A model generated the notes under the pieces. The model ran no database searches, was not told the origin of the DNA, and saw nothing but the letters and a program-made list of their open reading frames with translations. A program made the translations under genes and the position numbers. From positions 934,753-998,752 of the forward strand of contig KV419395.1 of NCBI GenBank assembly GCA_001630475.1: a stretch of 64,000 nt of DNA. The letters are read 5' to 3'. Positions 11,666 through 21,980 of the stretch are shown here, in pieces (the first letter of the stretch is position 1; each line of letters opens with the position of its first letter). The DNA comes from Sistotremastrum niveocremeum HHB9708 (Eukaryota > Basidiomycota > Agaricomycetes > Sistotremastrales > Sistotremastraceae).

Positions 11666-12287
11666 TCATCGCCTGATGCCGCGAGCCAACGGCGCCCCAC
11701 GACCGCGACGGGCTGTATGATATGGATCAGTAAGAGTGGACAAGTCGAGAACGATGGAATGAACGGACCGTTGGCTAAGAAAGAAGAACGCCAGTGTCAG
11801 CAAGGGTCGAAAACGTGATTAATGAAGAAAACGCACCGCGCATGATAGTAGCACGGCCACGAGCTGTACCAATGCCTCTGCCTCTCATGGCATTCGGACC
11901 GACTCGCTTGAACCTTGATCGAAAAAAAAAGTTGAGTGATGGATACGACGAAGAGAGCGAAAAAAGAGGGTGGGCCGTACATAGGAGCATTTTGGAGCAT
12001 GTCTGGGACGATGAAGAAGCGAATCATGCTTCCACGAATGTAGACCTGGTCGAGTTGCGAGACACGCCCATCACGGCCAGTGACTGTGATGTCTCTGAGC
12101 GAGATGTTGAGTGAGTCTTCGGCTGGACGAGCGAGAGTCAGTGCTGGACGACGCTGAGAGAGAAAGGACTGCGGAGACCATCTGCAAGCTTGCCACGGTA
12201 GAGCTGGCCGGTCTTGAGTTCGACAGTCACGATGTGGCCGAGCGACTCGTGCAAGAGTTTTACTGGAACGCCCAAGCTGCTCGCCAT
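11666..12287 (-). CDS. SMD3: Spliceosomal Sm protein D3
   Basis: Core Sm-ring protein of U1, U2, U4 and U5 snRNPs. Exon 1 reads [15 protein letters not shown] then [18 protein letters not shown] (Sm1 motif). Exon 2 reads [37 protein letters not shown] and MLQNAPM (Sm2 with the IRGS core). A further exon has [15 protein letters not shown]. Two more introns, one starting GTGCGT and one GTCCGT, lead to a tiny terminal exon giving [17 protein letters not shown] and TGA at 11666-11668. The Arg/Gly tail is the usual site of symmetric arginine dimethylation in D3. The gene is 151 nt head-to-head from the first AhpC/TSA-like gene. Confidence 0.92.
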
Positions 12288-12438
12288 AGTGAGAGCGGAG
12301 TTGTCGGGCCCCGGAAGACACGATGAAGGTGAATGGAAACAAAGTCGATCATGGCAATCATCATGATCATTACCCGTTAGGACTAATTGCATTTCCTGCT
12401 CCTATATAGCGTCCAAGGTGCCCCCGCTGCTCTCCAAA
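12288..12438. promoter_or_regulatory. Divergent promoter of SMD3 and AhpC/TSA-like gene 1
   Basis: A 151-nt spacer with a TATA-like element CTATATAG at about 12402-12409, roughly 35 nt upstream of the plus-strand ATG at 12439. This is close to the ATG, so the plus-strand leader should be very short. Confidence 0.4.
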
Positions 12439-13868
12439 ATGCACTCCTCTTCTGACCTCTCACATAGGTGGCCCCGTCCAGATCCAGACGACCCCCTAGC
12501 TCCTCTCTGGATCCTCAGAGGCCAGTCGTCGCCGTGCTCGCAGTCAATCTGCACCCTTCCTTCCGGAACGTGTCTTGACTCGGGCACCTCCCTATCTTCA
12601 ATCTCGTCGCGTCTCGAACACCCGTCGGCTCCGAATGCAACTCCCCTGACCGTCTTGCCCAACGTTAGGGACCGGCGCAGACGGCCCAAGGACCCAGCCC
12701 CGTCCCAGACGTCGTTCAGGGCTCACGTCGCGGACACTTTTTCGCACTTGTCAACAACGTACCTTTTCAGACCTAAAGACGCTGCTACCAAGGACGTTGT
12801 GCGTCCTGCCTCTATCGCAGACTCAGGATGGTTCGAGACGCTCAGCGACGATCGTCCCCGCACGCCTCCCCATTTGTCTCCAAGAGGACGCAAAGCATAC
12901 AGGGCCTCCCAATTTCGTGCTCGCGCCGATGAGCCCCCCACCATGACTCAACTGCACCATGCTGCTTCACTCAAGGTCTTTGATGCCGACGGACGCGCTG
13001 TAAGATTCGGAAAACTATGGGAGGACAAGCGTACTATCGTTTGCTTCATTCGACATTTCCTGTATGCTACTTGTTTTTTTTTCGCGTCCTTTCCTTTCAT
13101 GCTCACCCACACCCAGGTGTCCTATGTGTCAAGACTATATGCGCGTCGTAGCGAACGAGGCGATCAAAGAAAACCTGGACAAAGCACGCGTCAACTTGGT
13201 GATCATCGGTTGCGGATCGCCCGCAATGATCAAATCCTATCTAGGTTTGCCTTTCGATCCCTGCGTGTAGCAGTTGTACCCTAACCCGACTCTTTAGCGA
13301 TGCACAAGCTCGACTACCCGATATATACAGACGTGAGTTCATTTGATTTTCATTATCGTACGACTCATGCTGACTGCGCTCCACAGCCCACCCTCGAATT
13401 ATATCACGCTCTTGGGATGACGCTGGAAAGCACGGATGCCGGGTCTGTGCCGCCACCTGGCCATGGTCATTATGTTCAGCATGGTGTGGCGTCTGGAACG
13501 ATCGCAGTTATTGGACGAGCGATCAGGCACGGCATGCCCCTGCTCGCCGATGGCGGTAAGATCGGACAACTGGGAGGCGAGCTAATCGTTGGGCCGGGGT
13601 GAGCCAGTCGTATCTATGCGGTTAGATGGTTTTGCTGATTATAATGGTGGGAAGGCTTCGCTGTGGTTTTGCCCATCGGATGAGTACGACCGCGGGACAT
13701 ACACCGGTTCGCCATCTGCTTATCCGAGCCGGAGTCCAGACCGGCCCATTTTTGCGGGACACGAAGGAGACGATACGGGAATGGATGCCACGACGACGAG
13801 AGGAAGAAGAACTGACTCGTCGCGTCGACGAAGAGACTCGACGTGCGGCGGCTCAGAGATGGTTCTGA
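12439..13868 (+). CDS. AhpC/TSA-like (peroxiredoxin-like 2 type) protein, tandem copy 1
   Basis: Thioredoxin-fold protein of the AhpC-TSA_2 group, putative thiol redox enzyme. About 170 disordered residues precede the fold. The fold reads LKVFDADGRAVRFGKLWED, TIVCFIRHFL, then CPMCQDYM with a CxxC active-site-like pair, VNLVIIGCGSPAMIKSYL, LDYPIYTDPTLELYHALGM, and GIAS-like SGTIAVIGRAIRHGMPLLADGG ending GGELIVGPG. The last exon gives GFAHRMSTTAGHTPVRHLL and an Arg/Glu-rich helix. The intron before CPMC falls in phase 2 between RHF and C, exactly as in the downstream copy. The usual peroxiredoxin resolving system is not visible, so a peroxidase activity is only inferred. Confidence 0.78.
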
Positions 13869-14088
13869 CCCCTGAACGCACCAGCCGACTATCGCTCGGC
13901 TCTTTTAGGTTGGATTTAATATTACTATATCAGGCAATTCCTCTTCGATCCTCAGCCGAGTAGCGCCGGCCGACCGATTGCGGGAAATGGCGCTGCCAAA
14001 TTTCACTGTGGGACGGCTCCGCGATTATTCTCCAGGCCCTCCCAACGACATGATCGCATAATACTCCACTCTCTTCTTCCTTCCCATC

Positions 14089-15797
14089 ATGCTCGACTCT
14101 GAGAACCAAGATGTTCTCCCAGATCTCGAGGCTGTACCAAAGCTAAAGCTCGCCACTAAACCTCACATTCGTTCCGTCCAATATGTTTCAAATCCTCATC
14201 CCCCGTCTCCTGTAGCATCATCTGCTAAACCGTCTTTGAATCGTCTGTCGTTGACTGGAAGCGTCATCACTAATTATACTGCAACTACGTCTAAACGTAC
14301 CTCGAATACATTCTCAACAGTCACTGCTTCCCCTACTGTACCATCACCGCCGCCTTCACCCCCCATTCCTCAGTACATCCATCCAATATCCCCACCACTT
14401 CCGTCACCTCCACCTGCCCCTGTCCACCGCACATCCGATCCGCCCTCACAATGGTTCGAAGGCAGCGAATCTGCACTTCCCATTCCTACCCGATCCAGAT
14501 GGAAGCTTCATCGGTCGAAACAAATCAAGGAAAATGAGGCACCGAAAAAAAGGATTACTATCAAACCTAAGGAGATATCTGCCGAGTTCGAGACCGTGCT
14601 TCCTACCGCAGAACAACTACGCAAGGCAGGAAAGTTGCTCGTCTACGGCCCGGGTGGAAACTCGATTCGCTTCTGGGAACTCATTCAGGATCAAAAAACT
14701 ATTGTCTGCTTTATCCGCCACTTCTGGTGAGTCCCAGCTCAGCAGTTTACTCCTCATGTTTGTTGATGCTCGTTGGAGGTGTCCCATGTGTCAAGATTAT
14801 ATGCATTCGATCACCCGTGAACTAGACCCCGAAGCACTCCGCCACGCCCGAGTCAAATTAATTATCATCAGTAACGGAGACCCTGCTATGATCAACCCCT
14901 ATCTTCGTGCGTACTCGACTCTGCCACCCAAATCGTCGCTTACCCAATCGATTAAGAGATCAGCAAAGCTCCTGTTCAACTCTACACCGATCCGTCTCTG
15001 AAACTCTACGATGCACTTGGCATGAATCTTCGAACGTCTGATTTCGGGCAGCCACTGGAGCGTGGTTCTTATCTGAGGCACGGACTCGTCAATGGTACGA
15101 TATCAGTGATCAAGGCTGGTTTGCGTGTCGGGATGCCCCTGACCAAAAACGGCGGTGACATCAACCAGGTCGGTGGAGAGTTTATCTTCGGTCCTAGGTA
15201 AGTCGGCTCTCACGCATTGCGGAGGATGACATCATTGATCATTCGTCCAGTCTCAAGTGTTCATATGCACATCGCATGACAAGCACGACATCCCACGTTT
15301 CCATTCGTTCACTTTTGCTCCGCGCTGGAGTCCCTGCCTCTACTCAACCACGTGATGACGAGGACGAGGAGGAAACCGGGTCCAAGCACCCTTCATGGTC
15401 CGAAGTGAGGCGCGCAGAGGTCAAAAAACTCCTTGAGGCGTTACTGCCCTGGAGAGAGCGCTCTAGTAGACCGGCGCAGGATTGCGTTGGCGAATCGTGT
15501 TCCGTGATTGACATCTCCCGGTCATCACAATTTTCTGTGCCATGGGACGCCGGTTTGAAACACAGAGTGTCCCTTCCAAACGTCAGCCCCGCGCCTGTGG
15601 ACATGTCATCCGCACAACCTCTACTACCTCCTCTGCCATCATTTACCCCTGCACGTCACACTCCTTCACTTTTATCCAGGTCCACCCCCCGATATCAGAT
15701 TCCTACTCGGCCGCCACCTCCGACGCCACCCCCCAAATCCGCTGGACCAAGCCTCCCGCCTCCTCTTATCCTTATCACTCCTGCCTCGGTGCCATGA
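14089..15797 (+). CDS. AhpC/TSA-like (peroxiredoxin-like 2 type) protein, tandem copy 2
   Basis: Paralogue of the upstream gene, 220 nt away on the same strand. The Pro-rich N-terminus (PSPPPSPPIPQYIHP) is unrelated in sequence to that of copy 1. The fold reads GKLLVYGPGGNSIRFWELI, KTIVCFIRHFW, CPMCQDYM, VKLIIISNGDPAMINPYL, LYTDPSLKLYDALGM, HGLVNGTISVIKAGLRVGM, GGEFIFGPS and CSYAHRMTSTTSHVSIRSLL. Intron sites match copy 1: phase 2 before CPMC, after the PYL/SYL position, and after the GPG/GPS position. The C-terminal 170 residues are acidic and then Pro-rich, which copy 1 lacks. Both CxxC cysteines are kept. Tandem duplication followed by divergence of the tails is the simplest reading. Confidence 0.78.
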
Positions 15798-16104
15798 TTC
15801 CTGTGACCAGTTGATGCGTTCACATTTTGATTATTGTTTTAATTTGCTTCGTTCTGACTCATTGTGTGTACTGTCTGTCTTTCCTTGTTGTTGTAACTCA
15901 ACATAGCAGCAAAAGCTCTGCTATCATAATACATTCGTACTGATATGGTGTTCAATCGAGAGATGGCCAAAGAAAGAGTCTTCCCCCTGAAACAGTGAAA
16001 ATGAGGACAGAAGAAGTGCGCGCTCACGTGCAGTCATCACGTGCAACGATGTGTAGATCGAAAATAGTGGCCAAATAAAGCGTTCGCGGTTGGCTCTGAT
16101 TGCG
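15798..16104 (+). other. Intergenic spacer
   Basis: 307 nt between two co-oriented genes. I see 3' UTR-like sequence and promoter for the next gene, with no distinct motif. Confidence 0.4.
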
Positions 16105-17727
16105 ATGACCGTCGACGGGACACGAATGGACGCCGCACCGAGCTCCCCCTTCCAGCACGACGTCCCGTACAAGTACCAGATGGTCGCTCGTGAACCTCTT
16201 CCGCCACCCCTGGTCTTTCCTAGTCGTCCTAAAGCCATGTCTCGGACGCTCGCATTCTCCGACTCATCACCAGTACTGTCTCCTGGCCCATCCTCATCTC
16301 CCTCAGCATATTCCGCGACATTTTCCTCGCCACTTCATGATCGCGAATCTTCGTATCCCGCATACCCATCCTTTACACCATCCAGCCCATCTCAGTCTAT
16401 AAATGCGCGCTCCCATTCCTGGCGAGGACGGCTTAGCTCGTTAGGAGTCGACGACGTTCCTGCCTTGACCTCCGACGCATCCGAAATATCTGAATACGAC
16501 ACGCGAGAGTACCCAGACAACGACAACGATTCTTCGTCCGATTTTTCGGAGGCGGGACCATCGGGACCGCCCTCATATCGACAACCCAGACAGCGGGGAT
16601 GGTCTGAGATAGTCGGCATTCGAGACGACGCCGACGTAGCTGCAGCCGCGGAAGCTCTGCTGTCTCTGCGCAATCCATCGTTGACTTCGAGAAAATCCAT
16701 GCCGGATCTTAATGCACCTTCCCCGTCGGAGAAGCGACCCACTCATCTGCTAGGTGATAAAACGAGGTCCCTACCAATCCACCCTTCTACCCTTGAGCAG
16801 CAATCCGAAACGGGGCCTCTTCAACAGGAAGAGGATTCCCATCGTCAGCATGAGCTTGCCGGCCCGATTCCCTCGCCACCAGTCCAGTCCGTCCCACCCC
16901 CACTCGTCGTCCAAATTTCGCGGCCGATCACGCCTCCTTTGCATGCTCATCTCAAACGTGCAATTCCTGGCACACCACCCTCATCCTCTCGATCCCCATC
17001 CGCGTCGCTGCGACGACCTAGCAAAAAGGCACGCCAATCGCCGTCGAGTGCACCTTCGTCACCTTTACTCAGTCCACAACGCGGATCTTCTCCGGTACCT
17101 GATCTGTACCATGGAGCAATCGATGAACCGCAAACAACACCGTCGACGGGTTTGGATTCAGAACTCGTTTTAGCTCCAATAGCATTTACGCCGGTCACGC
17201 CAAAAGAGGAACCACCTCAGGATAAAGAAGACAAGCCAAAGGAAAATAGCGAGGATCGCGATCCGCTCACCGAAGCGCTCGCTGAGCTGGAAGGTCATTT
17301 GATAAGCACGCTTGCGTTATCAAGAACATCTTCCATGGCTCCTTCCTCTCTGCTGAGATCAATATTGGAAGCACAGCCGCATATGCTCAGAATTCAAAGC
17401 AAAAAGGAGTGGCTGCCACATGTCAAGGAAGTACTGGAGCGTAGCTGCGGTGAGAAATGCGTGTTTGGCCGTATACGACGGACTGGCACGGTGAGCTCTG
17501 GTTTCGTGTCTAAAATGTTATAAATGTTTATATACTTCCTTCAGGACGCGGCTTCTCGGAAACTCGAAGACCAATATTATTATGCCGCGGAATATGATCC
17601 TGACCCATCCCGCGCCGAACTCTTGCAAGGACTCATGCCCAAAAAGCGTGCAGTCACAAAACACCACTTACAGTATTATTATGAGCCTGTCGGTAAAGGT
17701 TCACGATGGGATCCCGAAGACATGTAG
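16105..17727 (+). CDS. Nuclear-type disordered protein with a possible Gds1-like winged-helix end
   Basis: Starts MTVDGTRMDAAPS (first ATG in frame at 16105). About 390 residues are Ser/Pro-rich with phospho-site-like clusters (SSRSPSASLRRPSKKAR has a basic NLS-like run). The C-terminus is ordered: LTEALAELEGHLISTLAL, MLRIQSKKEWLPHVKEVLER, CVFGRIRRTG, then after one intron near 17490-17544 DAASRKLEDQYYYAAEYDPD, AVTKHHLQYYYEPVGKG and RWDPEDM at the stop. The pattern of a short helical domain, then DAA-x-LED-x-YYY and a conserved HxQYY tail, recalls the Gds1-like winged helix of fungi, but I place this only tentatively. It lies 114 nt upstream of APS kinase on the same strand. Confidence 0.65.
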
Positions 17728-17841
17728 TCTATCGCTTTTACTCATTTTTATTCGTCCCTTTCTTTATTTCTCCGCAAATGTAATTGCTGTGGCCAGAATC
17801 GTCGGATATATCTGACTTTCAAAATTTATCTTGCCCCTCCC

Positions 17842-18660
17842 ATGGCCACCAACATCACATTCCACCCAGGTATGCTGTCTTGTAGCAAATGAGCTAGTGC
17901 TTCAATTGCGGATGCAGGATCCGTTACTGCTGATGAACGAGCAAAACTGCTGGGACAGAAAGGAGTCACTCTGTGGTTGACTGGCCTCAGTGCTAGCGGC
18001 AAGGTTAAATCAAGCCTGCTCATCTTGTTTCTGCTATCACCTTACGCCGACTCCTTCATCCTCAGTCCACTATTGCATGCGCTCTCGAGCAGCACCTTCT
18101 GTCTTTACGCAAGTTCGCATATCGGCTAGATGGCGACAACGTCAGATTCGGCCTTAACAAAGATCTCGGCTTCAGCGAGAAAGATCGAAATGAAAATATC
18201 CGGAGGATCGGCGAGGTGCTGAGCTCATTCATCCAGTCGTTTCCGAATATCCTGAGTTGATCAACACTCCAAGGTCGCGAGATTATTCTCGGATGCTGGA
18301 GCGATCACCATCACTGCATTCATTTCGCCCTACAAGGCAGACCGAGCGGTTGCCCGGACCCTGCACGAGGATAACGGATTGCCTTTCCTCGAGGTCTTTG
18401 TCGACGCACCATTAGAGGTTGTGGAACAGCGCGATCCCAAGGGATTATATAAGAAGGCTAGAGCCGGTCAAATAGCAGGTTAGCGATCTAATCTTATCTC
18501 ACCCTTGTCAAACCTTGACGTAACTACAGACTTCACTGGCATTTCTGCTCCCTACGAGGCACCTGAAACTCCAGAGATACACATCAGGACCGATCAGAAC
18601 GATCTAGCTCAAAGCGTAGAGATTATAGCCGAATACCTGATAAAGCACAACTACGTTTAA
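17842..18660 (+). CDS. MET14: Adenylylsulfate (APS) kinase
   Basis: Phosphorylates APS to PAPS with ATP in the sulfate assimilation pathway, in the cytosol. Reads [10 protein letters not shown], then [21 protein letters not shown]-loop [27 protein letters not shown] (DGDN block), [75 protein letters not shown] and PEIHIRTD, ending YLIKHNYV. Four introns are needed, including one right after GK of the P-loop. Length (about 200 residues) and all family blocks are normal. It is the lone-kinase form, not fused to ATP sulfurylase. Confidence 0.94.
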
Positions 18661-18968
18661 TAACATCGCATATGCTACTTTACAGCTGAAATTCTCTGGC
18701 TCAACCAAACGAGTTTCAGCCCGCTGAGCCTTTGCATCCTCCATTCAAACCTCTCAATCGGTTCACGACTAGAGCAGCTTGAGATGAACTGGAAGACATT
18801 GAAGCTGTTCTGATGAACGGATGACAATATATATTCGATCGACGCCACCGCAAAAACAGATAAATGCTGAGTAATATACATGTGAGTAACCAGCACTAAT
18901 AGTACGCCCGAGTGTGGCTCAGGCAAGATTAGTAACGGGTCCGGCCGTCTGAGTTGCGATACCGACGG
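18661..18968. other. Tail-to-tail intergenic region
   Basis: 308 nt between converging genes. No coding frame or distinct motif seen. Confidence 0.4.
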
Positions 18969-21755
18969 TTACGAGGATAGGGAGGTTGATTTGATAGCAT
19001 TTGACATGCTATACGACTCGAGATCAACTATTTCTTCAAGCTCTTCAATAGTGTTTTCTTGAGTCTGCTCGAGGACAGATGCCAGCCCATTCTCAACCTC
19101 CTGGAGTAGATTAACGAGGTCGTCAACGGTCCGACCTAGTTCTGCGTGAGTTTCTTCCCGGGAACTCAGAAGAGTATTATAGTTGAAGGGACGTAAATGC
19201 AAGGTTTGATATGAATTCGAAGAGGCATTCAATGAATCCCCCTGGGGAGGCCGTCCATCGGAAGAAGGCGACGTTGTGTGGTTTACTGAAATGGATGTAT
19301 CGGGAGAGGTGTCAATAATATTGTCCTGTGCCGTGGTGCTCAGGCTCAGTGAGCTTGGAGAAGGTGAGAAATAATGATGAACTGGAGATCCGGTAGCAGG
19401 GGAAGGCGGCAGCATGTCCGATGCAAATCCTCGTTCCGGAGGTAAGGGAGATAACTAGAGCAGCGAGTTCAATCATTCAATTCCAGGCAAGCGCAAAGCT
19501 GGTTACATACTTTCAACACTTCTTTTAACTTGGTGCCCGGTCTGAAACCCGATACACTAGATGATTCAGCGTCTGCACGTGCCACGAAATTGATGGGTCG
19601 CTCCCTCAAAGCTTTTTGTTTGCCGGTACTGCTTGGAGGTAGTCGAGGGCTAGGAGTACTGACGGTCTCCATTACGGCAACAGAGGCTTGACGATTAAGG
19701 GAGGGCCGTTTAGCCTTTAGACCGCTGCCCGAAGTACTTCCATGCTGTGCCTCAGGGGTACCGATGGATGTCTTCGCCAGATGAGCTGGTGGTCTTAAGT
19801 CGTCTAGTGAGATGGTAGTATGGTGTGATTGCAACGAACTAGAAGCAAGAGAACTGCTCCCAGGGGGAGATGGGCGGACGAGGGCTGCGCGGGGTCGATA
19901 ACCATTATTAGACGGAGGGAAGTGGAAATTCACCGGGGATGCGATATTTCGCTTGCGGTGACCAGTCTGTGTGCCACTTGATTCTGCCTCATCATCAACA
20001 GAAAGGTTCGTAGAGACTGGTGAGATGGAAATGTTCTCGGAATCAGTCAATGGGCTCGCTGATGTAGGTATCGTAATGTCGGCCAATCCACGATTGTTTC
20101 GGACTTCTCGATAACTGGGAGCCCTTAGATTAGCAGCATTAGAGCCAAGACCGTCTTCAGCAATGGCATCGCTGTTGCTGCGAATCGGGCGGGCCGTTGA
20201 GCCGTCGTACTCAGTCCAGGACGCTGGCCTGAGAGTTTGAGAAGTCTGCTACATGAAAGAGATCGGTTGATGGAAATCTCCACAAGTATCTGAACACTTA
20301 CTTCCGAACTATCCGAGACAGTTGTCTCCGTGGCTGGTCGCAGGAATGGTCTCGACTCGGAAAAAGGTGATGGTGATTCAGATGGAGGATGGGCCGGAAT
20401 AAACGCTGTAGACGACATTGCCGGGGCGGCTCTGGCTTTAAAGGGACCCTGTGGGTTCGCAGCAGTTCCGTCTTCAAATAATGCTCTGAGAGAGGCTGGT
20501 GGATGAGCGAGAGCCGGAGAAGATAAACTGTGGGGCGACTGAAAATCGCTTTCGGCGGGCCCTTCGTTAGAAAACTGGGCCCTAAGTGTATCAAACTCCC
20601 ATGAGTTGACATCTGAGCCCTCGCCTGGATCCGATCTAGCAAAAATGATGATATGAGATTAGCAGGATGCAAAGAAAGATAAAAATCGACCTGTCACTAT
20701 CCATTTCCCAAGGGGCCGGCTCGGCAAGACTCTGGCGAACTCCCCCAGCCTGGGCCCATTTATCGTATCGAAGGAGGAGCTCTCTCAAGCTCGAGGATGG
20801 TGTCTTACTGGAGTTCTTGATCCATTTATGACGCGACAATTCGTCCGCTGTACTTCTCTACAGAGAAATTATGTCAAGGAGAGTCGGGGTTTCCTATGCC
20901 AGACTTACTTACATCTGATGGTAATTCTTTGAGACAATGTGTCATAAAGTCTCTCATTTCTTTTCCTCCTTGTTGTTCCGTCAACCTCGGAGGTTTAGCT
21001 TTGGGTATCAAGGCGAGTGCCTGCATAGATGGCAGCTCCGCTAACGGCTGAGAACCGGTGGCCATCTCAAAGATGGTGATTCCGAGACTCCATATATCGG
21101 CCTTGCTATCGTACGACGACGACGAGATGACTTCTGGCGCCATGTAGTGTGGGGTCCCTGTGAATGTAGTTCGCTTTGAGTGAGAAGATGACAGTAAGGC
21201 AGAGACGCCAAAGTCGCAGAGAACGACCTTTCCAGAAGACTGAACGAGCATGTTGGCAGTCTTGATGTCTCGGTGGATGACGTTGGATTTATGCAGATAG
21301 GCGAGCGCAATGAGGATTTCTCTGATGATGACAACAATCCACCGCTCCTCCAACACCCCGTTGGCCATAGCTTTCATCAGAGTTCTGACGCTTCCTCCCC
21401 CTGCGAAGTCCATGACAATCCACACGTTAGGCCCATCGAGCCAGCTCCCATAATATTGGGTGACATTCGCGCCTTCTCCGCGCAGTTGACTCAAGAGTGC
21501 CACCTCGCGTTGGATGTCAGCGGCATCGTCATCTTCAGTGTCCAAGTCAATTATCTTCAGGGCAACGATGGTCCCGCTTGGAATGTGTTCTCCCTTGTAG
21601 ACAGCGCCGTAAGACCCCTTGCCTATACCATCTCAGCGGGTTGATCCAAGTTTTGCCGTACTGGGCTCACCAACAATCTCTAGCTTTCTGTAGATCTGAG
21701 TGACCGGAACATGTGCTTCACTAGGGTGACCTGGATAGTCTGCTCGGTTAGACAT
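18969..21755 (-). CDS. Ste20-family (GCK group, Nak1/Kic1-like) protein kinase
   Basis: Ser/Thr kinase. Starts MSNRADYPGHPSEAHVPV (ATG at 21755). Kinase domain: GKGSYGAVYKG (glycine loop, split by an intron after the first G), VALKIIDLD (catalytic Lys), VTQYYGSWLDGPNVWIVMDF, IHRDIKTANMLV, DFGVSALLSS, GTPHYMAPEVISSS and SKADIWSLGITIFEMATG. After the kinase comes SSSLRELLLRYDKWAQAGG, then RQSLAEP, a signature found C-terminal to Nak1/Kic1 kinases of the MOR/RAM network that controls polarity and cell separation. The remaining 500 residues are Ser/Pro-rich and disordered, ending in a short acidic coiled-coil-like segment (VDDLVNLLQEVENGLASVL). Assignment to Nak1/Kic1 rather than Sps1 is an inference. 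Confidence 0.86.
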
Positions 21756-21980
21756 TGAGAATGCGGTATGGACCTAGCCGCAACCAAGGCATACAGATCG
21801 CAGAGAAACAAACGAACGCGCGCTACAACTTTGAAACTTCGCCGGGAAAGCCGCTGAAACAAAGCTCTACATTTATTAGTAGGGGCATGAATTACAGTCG
21901 TCAAGTCCATCCATGAAATAAATACAATATTGCTAGAGCCTCAAGTCCAAGAATGTAATAAATGCGTCTCGATAATGAAA

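Noticed and set aside
13869-14088. Fusion of the two AhpC/TSA-like genes into one two-domain protein
   Set aside because: A stop ends copy 1 at 13868, and copy 2 has its own ATG, N-terminal region and upstream spacer.
16090-16104. Earlier start of the Gds1-like gene
   Set aside because: The codon at 16090 is TTG. ATG 16105 is the first proper start.
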